DNA from: Gautieria morchelliformis
Taxonomy: Eukaryota > Basidiomycota > Agaricomycetes > Gomphales > Gomphaceae
DNA: 64,000 nucleotides
Reading direction: 5' to 3'
Assembly: GCA_015179125.1 (NCBI GenBank)
Contig: WHVA01000112.1
Location: 62,001-126,000, forward strand
Under the pieces are notes generated by a model that searched no databases, had not been told where the DNA came from, and saw only the letters and a program-made list of their open reading frames with translations. Every line of letters begins with the position of its first letter. The first letter of the stretch is position 1. Both the position numbers and the translations under genes were made by a program. Shown here one piece after another: positions 9,917 through 19,049 of the stretch.

Positions 9917-10891
9917 ATGTTCTGGGAATCGCTTAGCAGTGTTTCGAGTGTAGAATTTACTACCATTGCTGGAATCTCCCAACCCGCAATAACACAGTCC
10001 GTGCTTAACTTTGTGTCCCACTCTTTAGAAGCTTCCTTAGGGAAACTTTCAATAGATGGAACTTATCCTTACTCTACTCTTACCTCTCCTCCTTCACCTT
10101 TACCTTATCTCAACCCTTGCTCAACACCGAACCTAACCGCACCTCGTTTCAAATCGTTTTGTCCTCGTGACAAACTCGCTTCTTTCAGAAACTCGGGTAT
10201 GTCATCATCTACTATTCATCATCACAGTGACTCTGTCACACCCACTAACAATCCATTGGAGGATCCATTGGAGGATACTCCTCAGGAGGCTGAAGCCAGC
10301 ATTCTCGAGAGTTCATTTGCTCGTGAATCTGAGGCGTCTCAGTCACCTGTTCAATGGGCATTTGTGTACCCCTTACAGGAGTCCCTTAAGGACATCTGTA
10401 TAGTGCCTTCTGAGCCCTTCAGGTCTTTCAAGGCTGCGGGTAGAAGGAGAGAGCTAAGGTCTGATCATAACCTTTCTATCAGAAGAGACCACTTACTGTC
10501 TTTAGCCGAGATTGCAATAGAGCGTTCTAAGGTGCCCGCACCTAGAGTTCTATCTTGCGCAGCAGAAGGGGCTTTCAGATACGAAATGGCTATGCTGGAC
10601 TCAGTTCTACTTGGCCATCCTGGTTGTATCTCTGGTCATAGTGCTACAGGATATTACGTTGAACCGTTTAAGTATAAAACCTTGCATGATCACTTAACCT
10701 GTCTTGCTGAAGACCAGAAAGGTGTCTTACAGGACTTAAACCTTCCACCTATGCCTATTCCTTCTCTACCTATGGAATGGCCTTCAGACTCCCTGTGGGA
10801 AGCTAAGTCTCTGGAAATTGATAAGAGTTGCTATAAATGTATTTGGGTTTTATTCAAGCTTCGAGTGAAGCTGAATCGAGTAGAGGTCTGA
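9917..10891 (+). CDS. Hypothetical protein, 324 aa
   Basis: This is an open frame of 324 codons on the plus strand that I do not recognise. The first ~90 residues are Ser/Thr/Pro-rich (SPPSPLPYLNP), residues 95-140 are Ser/Glu-rich, and the C-terminal half (about 150-320) looks like folded protein with alternating hydrophobic and charged residues. There is no signal peptide, membrane segment, zinc knuckle or catalytic motif. It lies downstream of the bZIP cluster and TATA box, and a possible intron (GTAAAACTATT...TTTGACAG, 10957-10983) follows the stop. It could be a host gene or the gag of an LTR element whose LTR is the upstream region. The ATG at 9917 is simply the first in frame; MSSSTIHHH further in is an alternative. 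Confidence 0.45.
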   Translation: MFWESLSSVSSVEFTTIAGISQPAITQSVLNFVSHSLEASLGKLSIDGTYPYSTLTSPPSPLPYLNPCSTPNLTAPRFKSFCPRDKLASFRNSGMSSSTIHHHSDSVTPTNNPLEDPLEDTPQEAEASILESSFARESEASQSPVQWAFVYPLQESLKDICIVPSEPFRSFKAAGRRRELRSDHNLSIRRDHLLSLAEIAIERSKVPAPRVLSCAAEGAFRYEMAMLDSVLLGHPGCISGHSATGYYVEPFKYKTLHDHLTCLAEDQKGVLQDLNLPPMPIPSLPMEWPSDSLWEAKSLEIDKSCYKCIWVLFKLRVKLNRVEV

Positions 10892-11702
10892 ATTCTGAGA
10901 GGACTGTTTGTACTACGGGGACTATTTCGATCAGGAATCTTGAGACGGTGGAGAGGTAAAACTATTGTTATTCTTCTTTGACAGTTACATTTGTTTATAC
11001 TATTTAACTACTGGAAAGGACTCGGTGTCGATACGGTACGTACGGTATGTGATGCAGAGATATAGGGGGGTGTGGAGTATGGTCTGGAGTGAACTCTCGA
11101 ATGAATATTACAAGGGAATGCTAAGGATTTGTTGTACGTAAGGCGATGGTGTGGAGGGACATGTGCGTGATATATAGGGGAAATCATGGAGCTGCGGCCA
11201 GAGCCGCTCAGGGACGATCGGATGCATATCGTGTCTCGGTCGCAATTGAATTGGTGTCTAAGCGGGGATCTGTGACCCGGGTCGGTCTTTCGATCAAGAT
11301 TGATGGGATCGACATATGTAATATGATGCTGATCGACTTGGCGTGCCCTGTGTGCGTGCGTGATAATGTGTTGGTCCGGCGTCGTGTATATGCGAGTCGG
11401 GGAGTTCGGGGATATCTGTGTGTGGCTGAGTATAGACGAAGGCATAGGTTCTGGGGATCGTGATTGGGTCACGTTGGCATATCTTAGATACAGGTCTCGA
11501 TGATGTCATTAGTATCGTTTCTGGAATATCATAACAGAAATAATCTTTGTCGCCTTGCGCGAAGATATTGAAAATTTCTTAGCCTTCTATTGGGATGCAG
11601 TTATGATTTTTTGATGATATGGGTGGCCAGATTGAGTAGATAGCCAAATATTTTACAGCAACTAATTGCAGAGCACTGCAATAGATTGGTAGATTGGAAT
11701 GG
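10892..11702. other. Non-coding stretch
   Basis: Overlapping ORFs on both strands (11008-11509) have no matching partner, and the codon pattern is that of shadows. I see nothing else in it. Confidence 0.4.
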
Positions 11703-12331
11703 TGTTACAACTGTACATTTCTGATTTCCGACCCTCAGTTCCACACACTTTCCGACCCCCCCGATCTTCCGACATTCTGCCCCTTGTTCTACTCCCTTGT
11801 TCTTTCGACTCTATTACATGGACCCACCGGACCCGCTTCATCGTTCATCAAGACCATATGTCTGATCCTCCTTGTAGTTCGTTGTCAGATATGTTTTCCG
11901 ACCCCCTGTTCTTTTGCCATTTTTTTACCTTACCCTGAACCCCCCTTGTAGTCCCATTGTTCTCACTTAGTTAGTACTCACATTTCCCACCCGACTTCCG
12001 CTCCCCCCAGAATTTGCTTAGTACTATCTCCTTACATGTTGTCTCAGCTCTTTGTATAAAAACCCCTCATGTATGTCTCCGTTTCTGCAATCAGATAATT
12101 GACTTCGATACATGATTTCCTTCGCTCCATCTCCTGTTCTTAGCACAGCGATTCTAGCAAGACCTCCGTCTCTCCGCCTTCCATTTCCGACTCACCTTTG
12201 ATTCAGTACTTTCCACCTTCTGACCTGCGTTTCCAAAATACTTAGGACGATAGTTTATCAGGGGCGCAACACATAAGTTGAAGCCATTGTCCTTTCCAGT
12301 TCCGACCTGCAGAAATCCCGATACATAACAA
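11703..12331 (+). repeat. Solo gypsy LTR (Gypsy-C family)
   Basis: This is 629 bp, starting TGTTACAACTG and ending GATACATAACA. Its reverse complement is related to the Gypsy-C 3' LTR (27007-27332 plus 43563-43893) and to the fragment at 49428-50500, sharing AACATATAAGTTG-like and GTTCTTGACTC-like blocks. The flanking pentamers AATGG and AACAG do not match well, so the insertion is old. A TATA-like TGTATAAAAACCCC lies near 12052. Confidence 0.8.
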
Positions 12332-12465
12332 ACAGTGAGAACAGCATTCTTAATGAAGTCTCTGTGTCTTGACTCCTGGGGTGTGTGTATTGGAATTGCA
12401 GTTATGATGCATTAGCTTGGATTCTGTCATCAAACTGTGCTGATCTTCCAGACACAAGCAAGCCA

Positions 12466-12810
12466 TTAACCAGTGCCTAAAGGAGACATAAACTGCCCAC
12501 TGGAGACAATAGGCCCTGCCATTTCTACCTCTCCAGGACTTCCAGTTGCCCAAGGAAACTCATCCAATTCTATTGCAGCAGGCCCAGCCTCTTCATGCTG
12601 GCTTTCCTGAACAGCCACATTGTCAAAGGTCTCAGCACTAAAAGCCTGGCTCAAGTCCGGGTTCCCAAATTCAGCCACAATGGCATTGTGGACACTTTGT
12701 CTGGCAGCTTGAAAGGTGGGGAATGAAAGAGTAGGTAATGAGGGGCTGTGAAGTAGGCTGTGCCTCTCTTGGAGAGTCAGATGGAACCGGCAGATGATAA
12801 TTGTTGACAA
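12466..12810 (-). CDS. Hypothetical ORF, 114 aa
   Basis: This minus-strand ORF has an acidic C-terminal half (EEAGPAAIELDEFPWATGSP) and an N-terminal part that may be intronic. The middle (FQAARQSVHNAIVAEFGNPD) has a coding-like composition. There is no recognised domain, and no exon partners could be assigned. It may be one exon of a decayed gene. Confidence 0.25.
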   Translation of the reverse strand: MSTIIICRFHLTLQERHSLLHSPSLPTLSFPTFQAARQSVHNAIVAEFGNPDLSQAFSAETFDNVAVQESQHEEAGPAAIELDEFPWATGSPGEVEMAGPIVSSGQFMSPLGTG

Positions 12811-13755
12811 GCTATATGTGCACTGTTAGTACAACCATGTCCTTCTTTGTAAATTGGTGAGAATATACCTGTTCTGAAGAGGGGTTAAGATGCCAGCAAG
12901 GCTTGGCTTTATACCCCAACAGAGCTGATATTAGCCATTTTGTTATCATTATCAATACCTTACATACCCTTAACACCTAAATTGATAGAGAACATGAGGT
13001 GAACTCTGAAGCTCAACAGGGTTCTAAGTAACTGTACCTTATTTGTGATAGTATCAGCCAAAGTAATTGTAAGCACAAATCTGAATATGAATCTGATATA
13101 TGAAATCTCATAGGGACAATATTCTATACCCATATCTGACAAAGCCTTACCTGTAGATTAGTGATATATCCACACATGTAAGCACTATGGTGTATACTCA
13201 CCTTGGTAAATTACCAGACTAATGAGTGATTTCTTATCCTGGATTTCACCTTTCCGCCAAAGTTTCAAGGTTTCAATCGAGCTCAAGATGGTTACTAGCA
13301 CAACTCCAGTGTCAAAAAGGATCACAGTAACACCTTGTATGGTATCCACTGTCGAAGGTATTCAGACACAGTTTGGGAAAGTCCAGGTCTCTATATATTA
13401 CCCCTGGAGAATCTTTTAGTATAAATCTAGGTAGAAAGTCCTAGTCCATACTGAAAAATTGAATGCATTAAGTTGTGAACCAGTGGCATTGCAGTTCTCC
13501 AAAACAGACACACACTATATCCACTGAAGTGAATATATGTTATTTATGTAAAGTCTGGACAGGCACATACCGCTTTAGCGATAATAGCACCAAGAATAAG
13601 CAGCCCAAGAACAGCCATAACTCTTTGATTCTGAAAGGAGATAGCATAGGTATGAGCTAGCAGAAGGCCTAGGCAAGTAAATTGTGTTAATATCTCTAAT
13701 TGAAAATATATGGGTATTATCACACACCCTGTATTCCAATCAGAGAAGGGACACT
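12811..13755. other. No recognisable gene
   Basis: AT-rich sequence with short ORFs only. I see no repeat shared with the rest of the window and no domain. Confidence 0.4.
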
Positions 13756-13839
13756 GAGAGCATCACCTAGGTGAATTATAGTATTACATTTCCTTCAAAC
13801 ATGTGAGTCACTATGTTGCTTCTTCATAAGGAATGAAAG

Positions 13840-14245
13840 TCATACTAGATCCTCATTCAAATCAGTAGGGTTGTTACACATGAGAACCTTGGTAATCACC
13901 TCAAGGGATATGTTAGATAGATTGGCATATGTAATAATAAGAAAGACAACCAAAGGCAGGTAACGAGCGAGTATATAGAGAATGGTGCCGATTTTGACGT
14001 TCTTGTGCCAAATGTGCCTGATCTCCAATGGCAGTGTGAGAAAAGTGTCATATATGAGCAGTGCTGTGGAACTAGCTATTTAAATTGTGGTATTAGACAG
14101 CGGACAAGTACACATACCAAGCGCTGCGAAGTCGACAGATATGAAAGCAAAGCTAGTTCAGGTAAGTTCTTCTGCATCACACTCAATGTAGTACGCACAT
14201 GCTCGTCTGATAGAATCTGGATAATAGCCGAGGGATCCGCCTGAG
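13840..14245 (-). pseudogene. DUF6533 gene copy 2, degenerate
   Basis: The C-terminal part (LPLEIRHIWHKNVKIGTILY ... YLPLVVFLIITYANL) is collinear with the gene at 85-501 and ends in the same NPTDLNEDLV tail. Upstream, the equivalent of the first exon no longer reads through in one frame. It contains the TALLIYD.FLTLP DUF6533 signature. Probably a pseudogene of the duplicated pair. Confidence 0.65.
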
Positions 14246-14533
14246 CCATGGTACAAGAAAGAGAACTAGGATGCAGACGAGGGACTAAGGTTTGCATAGC
14301 GATGTGGGGTTGTAGTAGCAGACCGCAGAAGGTGTCTTTATAAGATTGTGGCCATGGGTGCTACCAGGTCAACAGATATTCATAGCATGCTGTATCAGTG
14401 CCGATACATGGCACAATTACAAGGTGGAAGGGTCTGATTGAACATTGGATGGAAGAGAATTAAAGTTAGCAATACAACATCGACGCGTCAGATATAGTTA
14501 GCCTGGCTAGGCCGAGCAATTGAGCCTTGCTTT

Positions 14534-14873
14534 TGGCCCCATACAGTATTCAGCAACATTGACACAAGCTTATACCTCTGCCAAGATCATTCAGCATCGC
14601 TATATAATTACAGCCACATGCATGGCGTTGAGCTGGCCAGGCTAGATCTCTTATATCATCTCATCTCATCTCATTTCCTTTTCAACAACACACTGGAAGC
14701 GTCACCTTAACATACATCAGTGAGCTTGTCGCAGGTGGTTTTCATGTGGTGTGGCGCTGACACGGCACTGAGTCGTCAATGAGTGCCAAGTGTGCTTGCA
14801 TGACGACAAGTTTTAAACGGATCAAGTTAGCGACCATGCTACCCAGGCAAATCGTATGTAATAACCAATTCCT
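14534..14873. repeat. Block inverted relative to copy 1
   Basis: This is the reverse complement of 785-1101, flanked by directly oriented duplicated sequence. See the entry for copy 1. Confidence 0.8.
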
Positions 14874-15257
14874 ACGTGAGAAGAGGTCGTATGAAGAGAC
14901 CATTGAGTTTCAACTGGAGAACCATGACATGGTATCCGCGATAGTGTGCACTCGGTGTATCATCTATGATGATGGAAGCTGGTGAGGTGATCTGCGACGT
15001 GTTTGCTGTTCTACCTTGGTATGGCATACTAGTATGGAGACAACGTGACCTAACAAGAATATACGGTATTGGACCTCTGGCATGTTTTTGCAGTCATCCG
15101 CTGTCGTGAATCAGAATCCCACTCGCTTAGAACACCGGTAACATCAGGAAAAACCCGAAATTCTGGTAGCAGCGCCACCAGCACGTCGCGTCACGTGGTC
15201 TACCGTAGCCCACGTAGTCGCGCGCGTGGCTGTGTAAGTCTACATATTCCTCCGTGC

Positions 15258-15772
15258 TCAAACGTACTTATGTATCATATGTAAGATACATATCCGGGCC
15301 CTTTCTACCATAGACATCCCCTTTCTATGGTCAGCTGGCACCCAGTCCTCACTGAACTCCACCTCCTTGACCTTGTGATGAACCTTGGCCTCCTTCCTCA
15401 GCCTCAGTTCTACCTCACCCTCTTCTTCATACTCGTCCCACTTCCTCTTCGTAACCTCCTTCCCCTTGCTCGCCTTGCCAGGACCTTGGCAATGATGGGC
15501 AATGTTACAGCAGGTGTATGACTGGTCATGACAGCAGGTACACATCTCCTCGGCTTTCCTTGCGAGTTGCGACTCGCGAGGTCTGCCATCAGCGAGCTTG
15601 TACCCATACAGGGACAAGTCGGTGGAGTGGTATGCAAAAAGCATCTGAGTATACTACCAAGAGTTAGCGAGGTGATGAAATCAATCAAAAGAAGGGATTC
15701 ACCTTGCCGGTCTTTGGGCCTTCCTGCCATGGCTTCCACATGTTGATGACCTCGGTGCCACTAAGCCTCGGT
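15258..15772 (-). pseudogene. Unknown gene, 3' part, split by Gypsy-A2
   Basis: On the minus strand, a short coding piece (RLSGTEVINMWKPWQEGPKT) precedes a GTGAAT...CTCAG intron of about 60 nt. A 128-codon exon starting MLFAYHSTDLSLYGYKL follows. It contains a Cys-rich patch (CTCCHDQSYTCCNIAHHC) and a Lys/Glu-rich tail. The 5' part of the same gene continues at 26286-26370 and 26858-26922, beyond Gypsy-A2, with the phase preserved. The function is unknown: the Cys patch hints at a zinc site, but the spacing fits no family I can name. It could be a host gene or a gene carried by an older element. Confidence 0.5.
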
Positions 15773-16187
15773 TGTAAGGGCAACCCTAGCTGGCCATGGA
15801 GATCACACTACCACACAACTGACAAGGGGAAATCTGAAGAGAAAAGTCTAAGGACCCCCAATGCCAGCGAGCCCCTATTATACTATGCTCCACAGCCAGG
15901 GACAACACTTGGCACTCACCATCAACGCTGCATCCCCCTGACCTCCATGACCCTTGATCGACCCTTGATGCCACATACTATGCAAGTCGCTTGACTTTGG
16001 ACACTGTCCCGAGAGCAGAAGTCGGAAAGTGGAGTGGAATTGGCAAAGCGAACAGAACTGGGGGAAGTTCTCCCCGAAGTGGAATCATTTCTGAAAGCGG
16101 AATCGGAGATGGAAGCGGAAGCGGAGTCGGAAATGGAGTCGGGACTTGGTGTGGTGTCAGAACTGGAAAACAGGGTGTCCCCTGACA
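15773..16187 (-). repeat. Gypsy-A2 3' LTR
   Basis: 415 bp, plus-strand ends TGTAAGGGCAACC and GTGTCCCCTGACA, i.e. TGTCAGGGG...CCCTTACA on the minus strand. Partner at 25871-26285. Confidence 0.92.
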
Positions 16188-16409
16188 TTCCCTGGGGGAC
16201 AGTGGGTAGACCTTGCAGTTGGTGGGCTTTGACCCAGGCTTCAACTCAAACTCCTGCAGGTACTCTGGAATCTCCACCTCTATTTATCATAGGCTTCTGC
16301 GAGACGTTGCAAAATATTTCTGGTGGTGTGGATGTGTTCTGCTTCCAACAGAAGGTTTATGCACAGCAAGTGCTCCCCCTCCACCAGAGTGTTTTCCGGG
16401 CTGAGTCAG

Positions 16410-16440
16410 AATTGGAATTGGAATTGGAATTGGAATTGGG
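16410..16440. repeat. GAATTG hexamer microsatellite
   Basis: About five tandem GAATTG units. They correspond to the AATTCC/ATTCCG-rich coding stretch of Gypsy-A (compare 31898-31935). LARD-1 inserted immediately after it. Confidence 0.8.
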
Positions 16441-16446
16441 AGCTGG

Positions 16447-16660
16447 TGTAAGACAGCTACGCTGTCTAGTTGTGGATAAGGAGAGATCGGACGCGCACAC
16501 AGGCACCCACAAGTGCCACCCACAAGTGCGAACTTTATTGTTCTTCTGCCATTGTTCTCTCGTCATTGTTCTAGTTACACTACATAAGTAGCTAGAGATG
16601 TCGGGTAGGAAGAGAAGAATGGGACCCCACTCTTGACACAGGACAGCTATGTACCTCACA
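16447..16660 (+). repeat. LARD-1 left LTR
   Basis: 214 bp. It differs from the right LTR by three substitutions and a 13 bp tandem duplication (CACAAGTGCCACC-type) near 16510. Confidence 0.85.
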
Positions 16661-16871
16661 TACTGGTGTGCCCCGCGTCGAACGTGGTGGATTCTTCGGT
16701 CTTCACAACGCCGCCTCTATTATCACCTAATCTCCACTCTGTGGCACATTCTTTACAAGCACCACTTCTACTTCATATATCTCACTGCGGCAGTTTCACC
16801 CTATGACAACCCATGATGCTTCGTTCGGGCATCAAATGACAGTAAACAGACGCTTTTGAAACTTACACCAG

Positions 16872-17046
16872 AACAGAAACGGCCCTCGCGCCTGAGGTTC
16901 TGGAACGACATTACAGCTGGGACAGAAACGGTGCTACACCTGAGGTCCTGGAACGACATTACAGCTGGGACAGAAATGGCCACTCACGCCTGAGCTCCTG
17001 GAACGACATTTTACGACTGGGACAGAAACAGTGCTACACCTGAGGT
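16872..17046. repeat. ~50 bp tandem repeat in LARD-1
   Basis: Three full and one partial unit of 48-52 bp, each built from ACAGAAACGG, CACCTGAGGT and CTGGAACGACATT. Units vary in the middle. Non-coding. Confidence 0.75.
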
Positions 17047-17401
17047 CTCAGATTGGTATGCAAGGACCATTACACCCTTGTTTATCTTGTATTTTCTTCA
17101 TTCGTCACTGTCCTAATCCACCTCGCAACGAAACTGGGAATACCTGCAAGGCCACACACACAGATTACGAGTACCATTCAAAGCTATGGCCAGAACAAAC
17201 ACAGGCATTGGCGCCAGCCACGGCAATAGCGCGGGACCGACCCTCGAGGCCATGATCTAGAGACGTGATGTGACGAGGCAGCCATGAACCAACACACACT
17301 CTCATGCCTCAAGGACCCACAGGGACACGACCAGCGCAACCGTAAGCTTTGGTGCCGTCGATAGCAACCTCGTCGACGCACGCCACCCTACACGGCCACC
17401 T

Positions 17402-17851
17402 TTGCCACCCTCTCACATGTTCCCTCTACTCACTGCCCCACACGATCATCGCACATCAACACGTGATATCATGGCAAACACTCAAAGTAGTACGTCTCAG
17501 GCGTATGGAGGTGCAACATGGTCACCGGAGACTGGGGCTCAGACACAGAATGCCATAGCAGCAGCCACCCACTCAGACGCAGGCTATGATGCTGCCCATG
17601 ACGACCTTGCGAGCCCGATCGCCGATGCCACAGCGCAGAGAGACAAAGCACGCTGCGCGCCTTCATACATGGCAGCCTTTCCCACCATCTCCCATCCATC
17701 CGACGCCTGCTTTCACTTCCTCACGCAGTCAGCACGCACCAATGCATTCCTCGTCCACACTGTGCATGCAGACGCCTCCTACGCGCACTCCACCTGCAAC
17801 CACCGGACAGAGGGACTGTCCTCAGGAGTCACGAGACTGCAGAGACCCTGA
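17402..17851 (+). CDS. LARD-1 internal ORF, 149 aa, unknown
   Basis: This is the longest ORF in the LARD-1 interior. It is rich in Ala, Thr, Ser and His with no domain, knuckle or membrane segment. An overlapping ORF exists on the opposite strand (17829-18230). It may be a fortuitous open frame in GC-rich sequence; nothing shows that it is translated. Confidence 0.25.
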   Translation: MPPSHMFPLLTAPHDHRTSTRDIMANTQSSTSQAYGGATWSPETGAQTQNAIAAATHSDAGYDAAHDDLASPIADATAQRDKARCAPSYMAAFPTISHPSDACFHFLTQSARTNAFLVHTVHADASYAHSTCNHRTEGLSSGVTRLQRP

Positions 17852-18339
17852 CTGAGACCCTAGCGAGCGTGCACACAACCGCAATCCGCACGACAACCCG
17901 CCGGGATGTGACACATGCACATGGTTGCCAATGCTGCGGCGCCACTACCTCATGCAGCTGAACAGACACATGCCCATGATGACTGCGGCCACCCGTGTCA
18001 GCAATCAAAATGACAGTTGGGACTTCAAGCAACCCACCATGCACGCGACAGGAGAACCGAGCCCCAATAGCACACGGAGTTGCACACACATAGCCCACGT
18101 GTCGACTCGTGAGAACACGATGCAAACGAACGACGCAGCAGCGTGGCCCCGCGAGACCGCAGCGCAGCCCGTGCACAACTGCCATCCATGCGACCATGTC
18201 GCTACACATGCCCGCTTCCCGTGCTGTCATCCCGGAAGCTCAACCACTCGCACCCGGTCCGCTCCTGATCCAACTCCTGCGGAGGTTCCTGTTAAACTAC
18301 GGAGTATGGTGATAGTGAGAAGAGAGTTACCAGTTCTTT

Positions 18340-18356
18340 CGAAGGGTGGGAGGAGA
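18340..18356 (+). other. LARD-1 polypurine tract
   Basis: GAAGGGTGGGAGGAGA lies directly before the right LTR (TGTAAGAC), where plus-strand priming occurs in LTR retroelements. Confidence 0.75.
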
Positions 18357-18548
18357 TGTAAGACAGCTACGCTGTCTAGTTGCGGATAAGGAGAGATCGG
18401 ACATGCACACAGGCACCCACAAGTGCGAACTTTATTGTTCTTCTGCCATTGTTCTCTCGTCATTGTTCTAGTTACACTACATAAGTAGCTAGAGATGTCG
18501 GGTAGGAAGAGAAGAATGGGACCCCACTCTTGACACAGGACAGCTATG
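18357..18548 (+). repeat. LARD-1 right LTR, first part
   Basis: This part is continued at 23797-23810 after Copia-2. The pentamer CTATG (18544-18548 and 23797-23801) is the Copia-2 target duplication. Confidence 0.9.
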
Positions 18549-19036
18549 TGTTAGCAACTAGGGGCTATGGCAGGGAAGGTTCGGTAGAGTTCTTAGAAAG
18601 CTAAAATCAAATACACTCTCTCAGTGAATTTATTGTCACTGATGTATTAATACAATACCTAAAATCAAATACACTACATGATTTTCAGTCAACATGCTAT
18701 GTAAATATGAAAGATACTACTCGCCTCTCTCAGTGAATTTATTGTCACTGAGAGAGGAGTGTAATCCTGTCTCAGAAGGCATATACTTGCACCCGGCCCT
18801 TTAGCGCCCAAGGGCTCGCGCGTCGAAGTCATTTCAAACTCCGCTGGGTGCAGCCGCCTATGAAAATAGAAATAACAGAATGGAATGGAGAGATAGGGAG
18901 TGGCTAGAAAATTTCGAAAATAAGCAAGGGAGTGGATGCATGGTACAAGAACAGTATGAGAAAATATTGAAACACCACACAATAAATTGAATATATTATG
19001 CTTGATTTTGGTGCAGGAGCATAAATGCACCCAACA
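18549..19036 (-). repeat. Copia-2 3' LTR
   Basis: 488 bp, TG...CA. It contains the repeated CTCTCAGTGAATTTATTGTC blocks also found in the solo LTRs at 2993, 26371 and 46849. Confidence 0.95.
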
Positions 19037-19049
19037 CGCCCCCTCAAGC

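Larger units (their letters stand above)
13756..15143. repeat. Segmental duplication, copy 2
   Basis: This is the direct copy of 1-1433, with the block 14534-14873 in the opposite orientation. It begins GAGAGCATCACC and ends ACACCGGTAACA. Besides the inversion it carries about 40 bp near 14556-14596 that copy 1 lacks. Confidence 0.85.

Noticed and set aside
11008-11509. Overlapping ORFs on both strands of 105-154 codons
   Set aside because: They are mutual shadows with no domain; composition does not favour either strand.
1-15143. The 1.4 kb direct repeats as LTRs of a giant element
   Set aside because: No TG...CA ends, no primer site or purine tract, and the region between belongs to an unrelated minus-strand copia plus host-like sequence.
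17829-18389. Opposing ORFs in the right half of LARD-1
   Set aside because: GC-rich sequence open on both strands without any domain; treated as non-coding interior.
18689-19030. 113-codon ORF found identically in both Copia-2 LTRs and in relatives
   Set aside because: It lies wholly in LTR sequence, is rich in unusual residues and is repeated only because the LTR is repeated.
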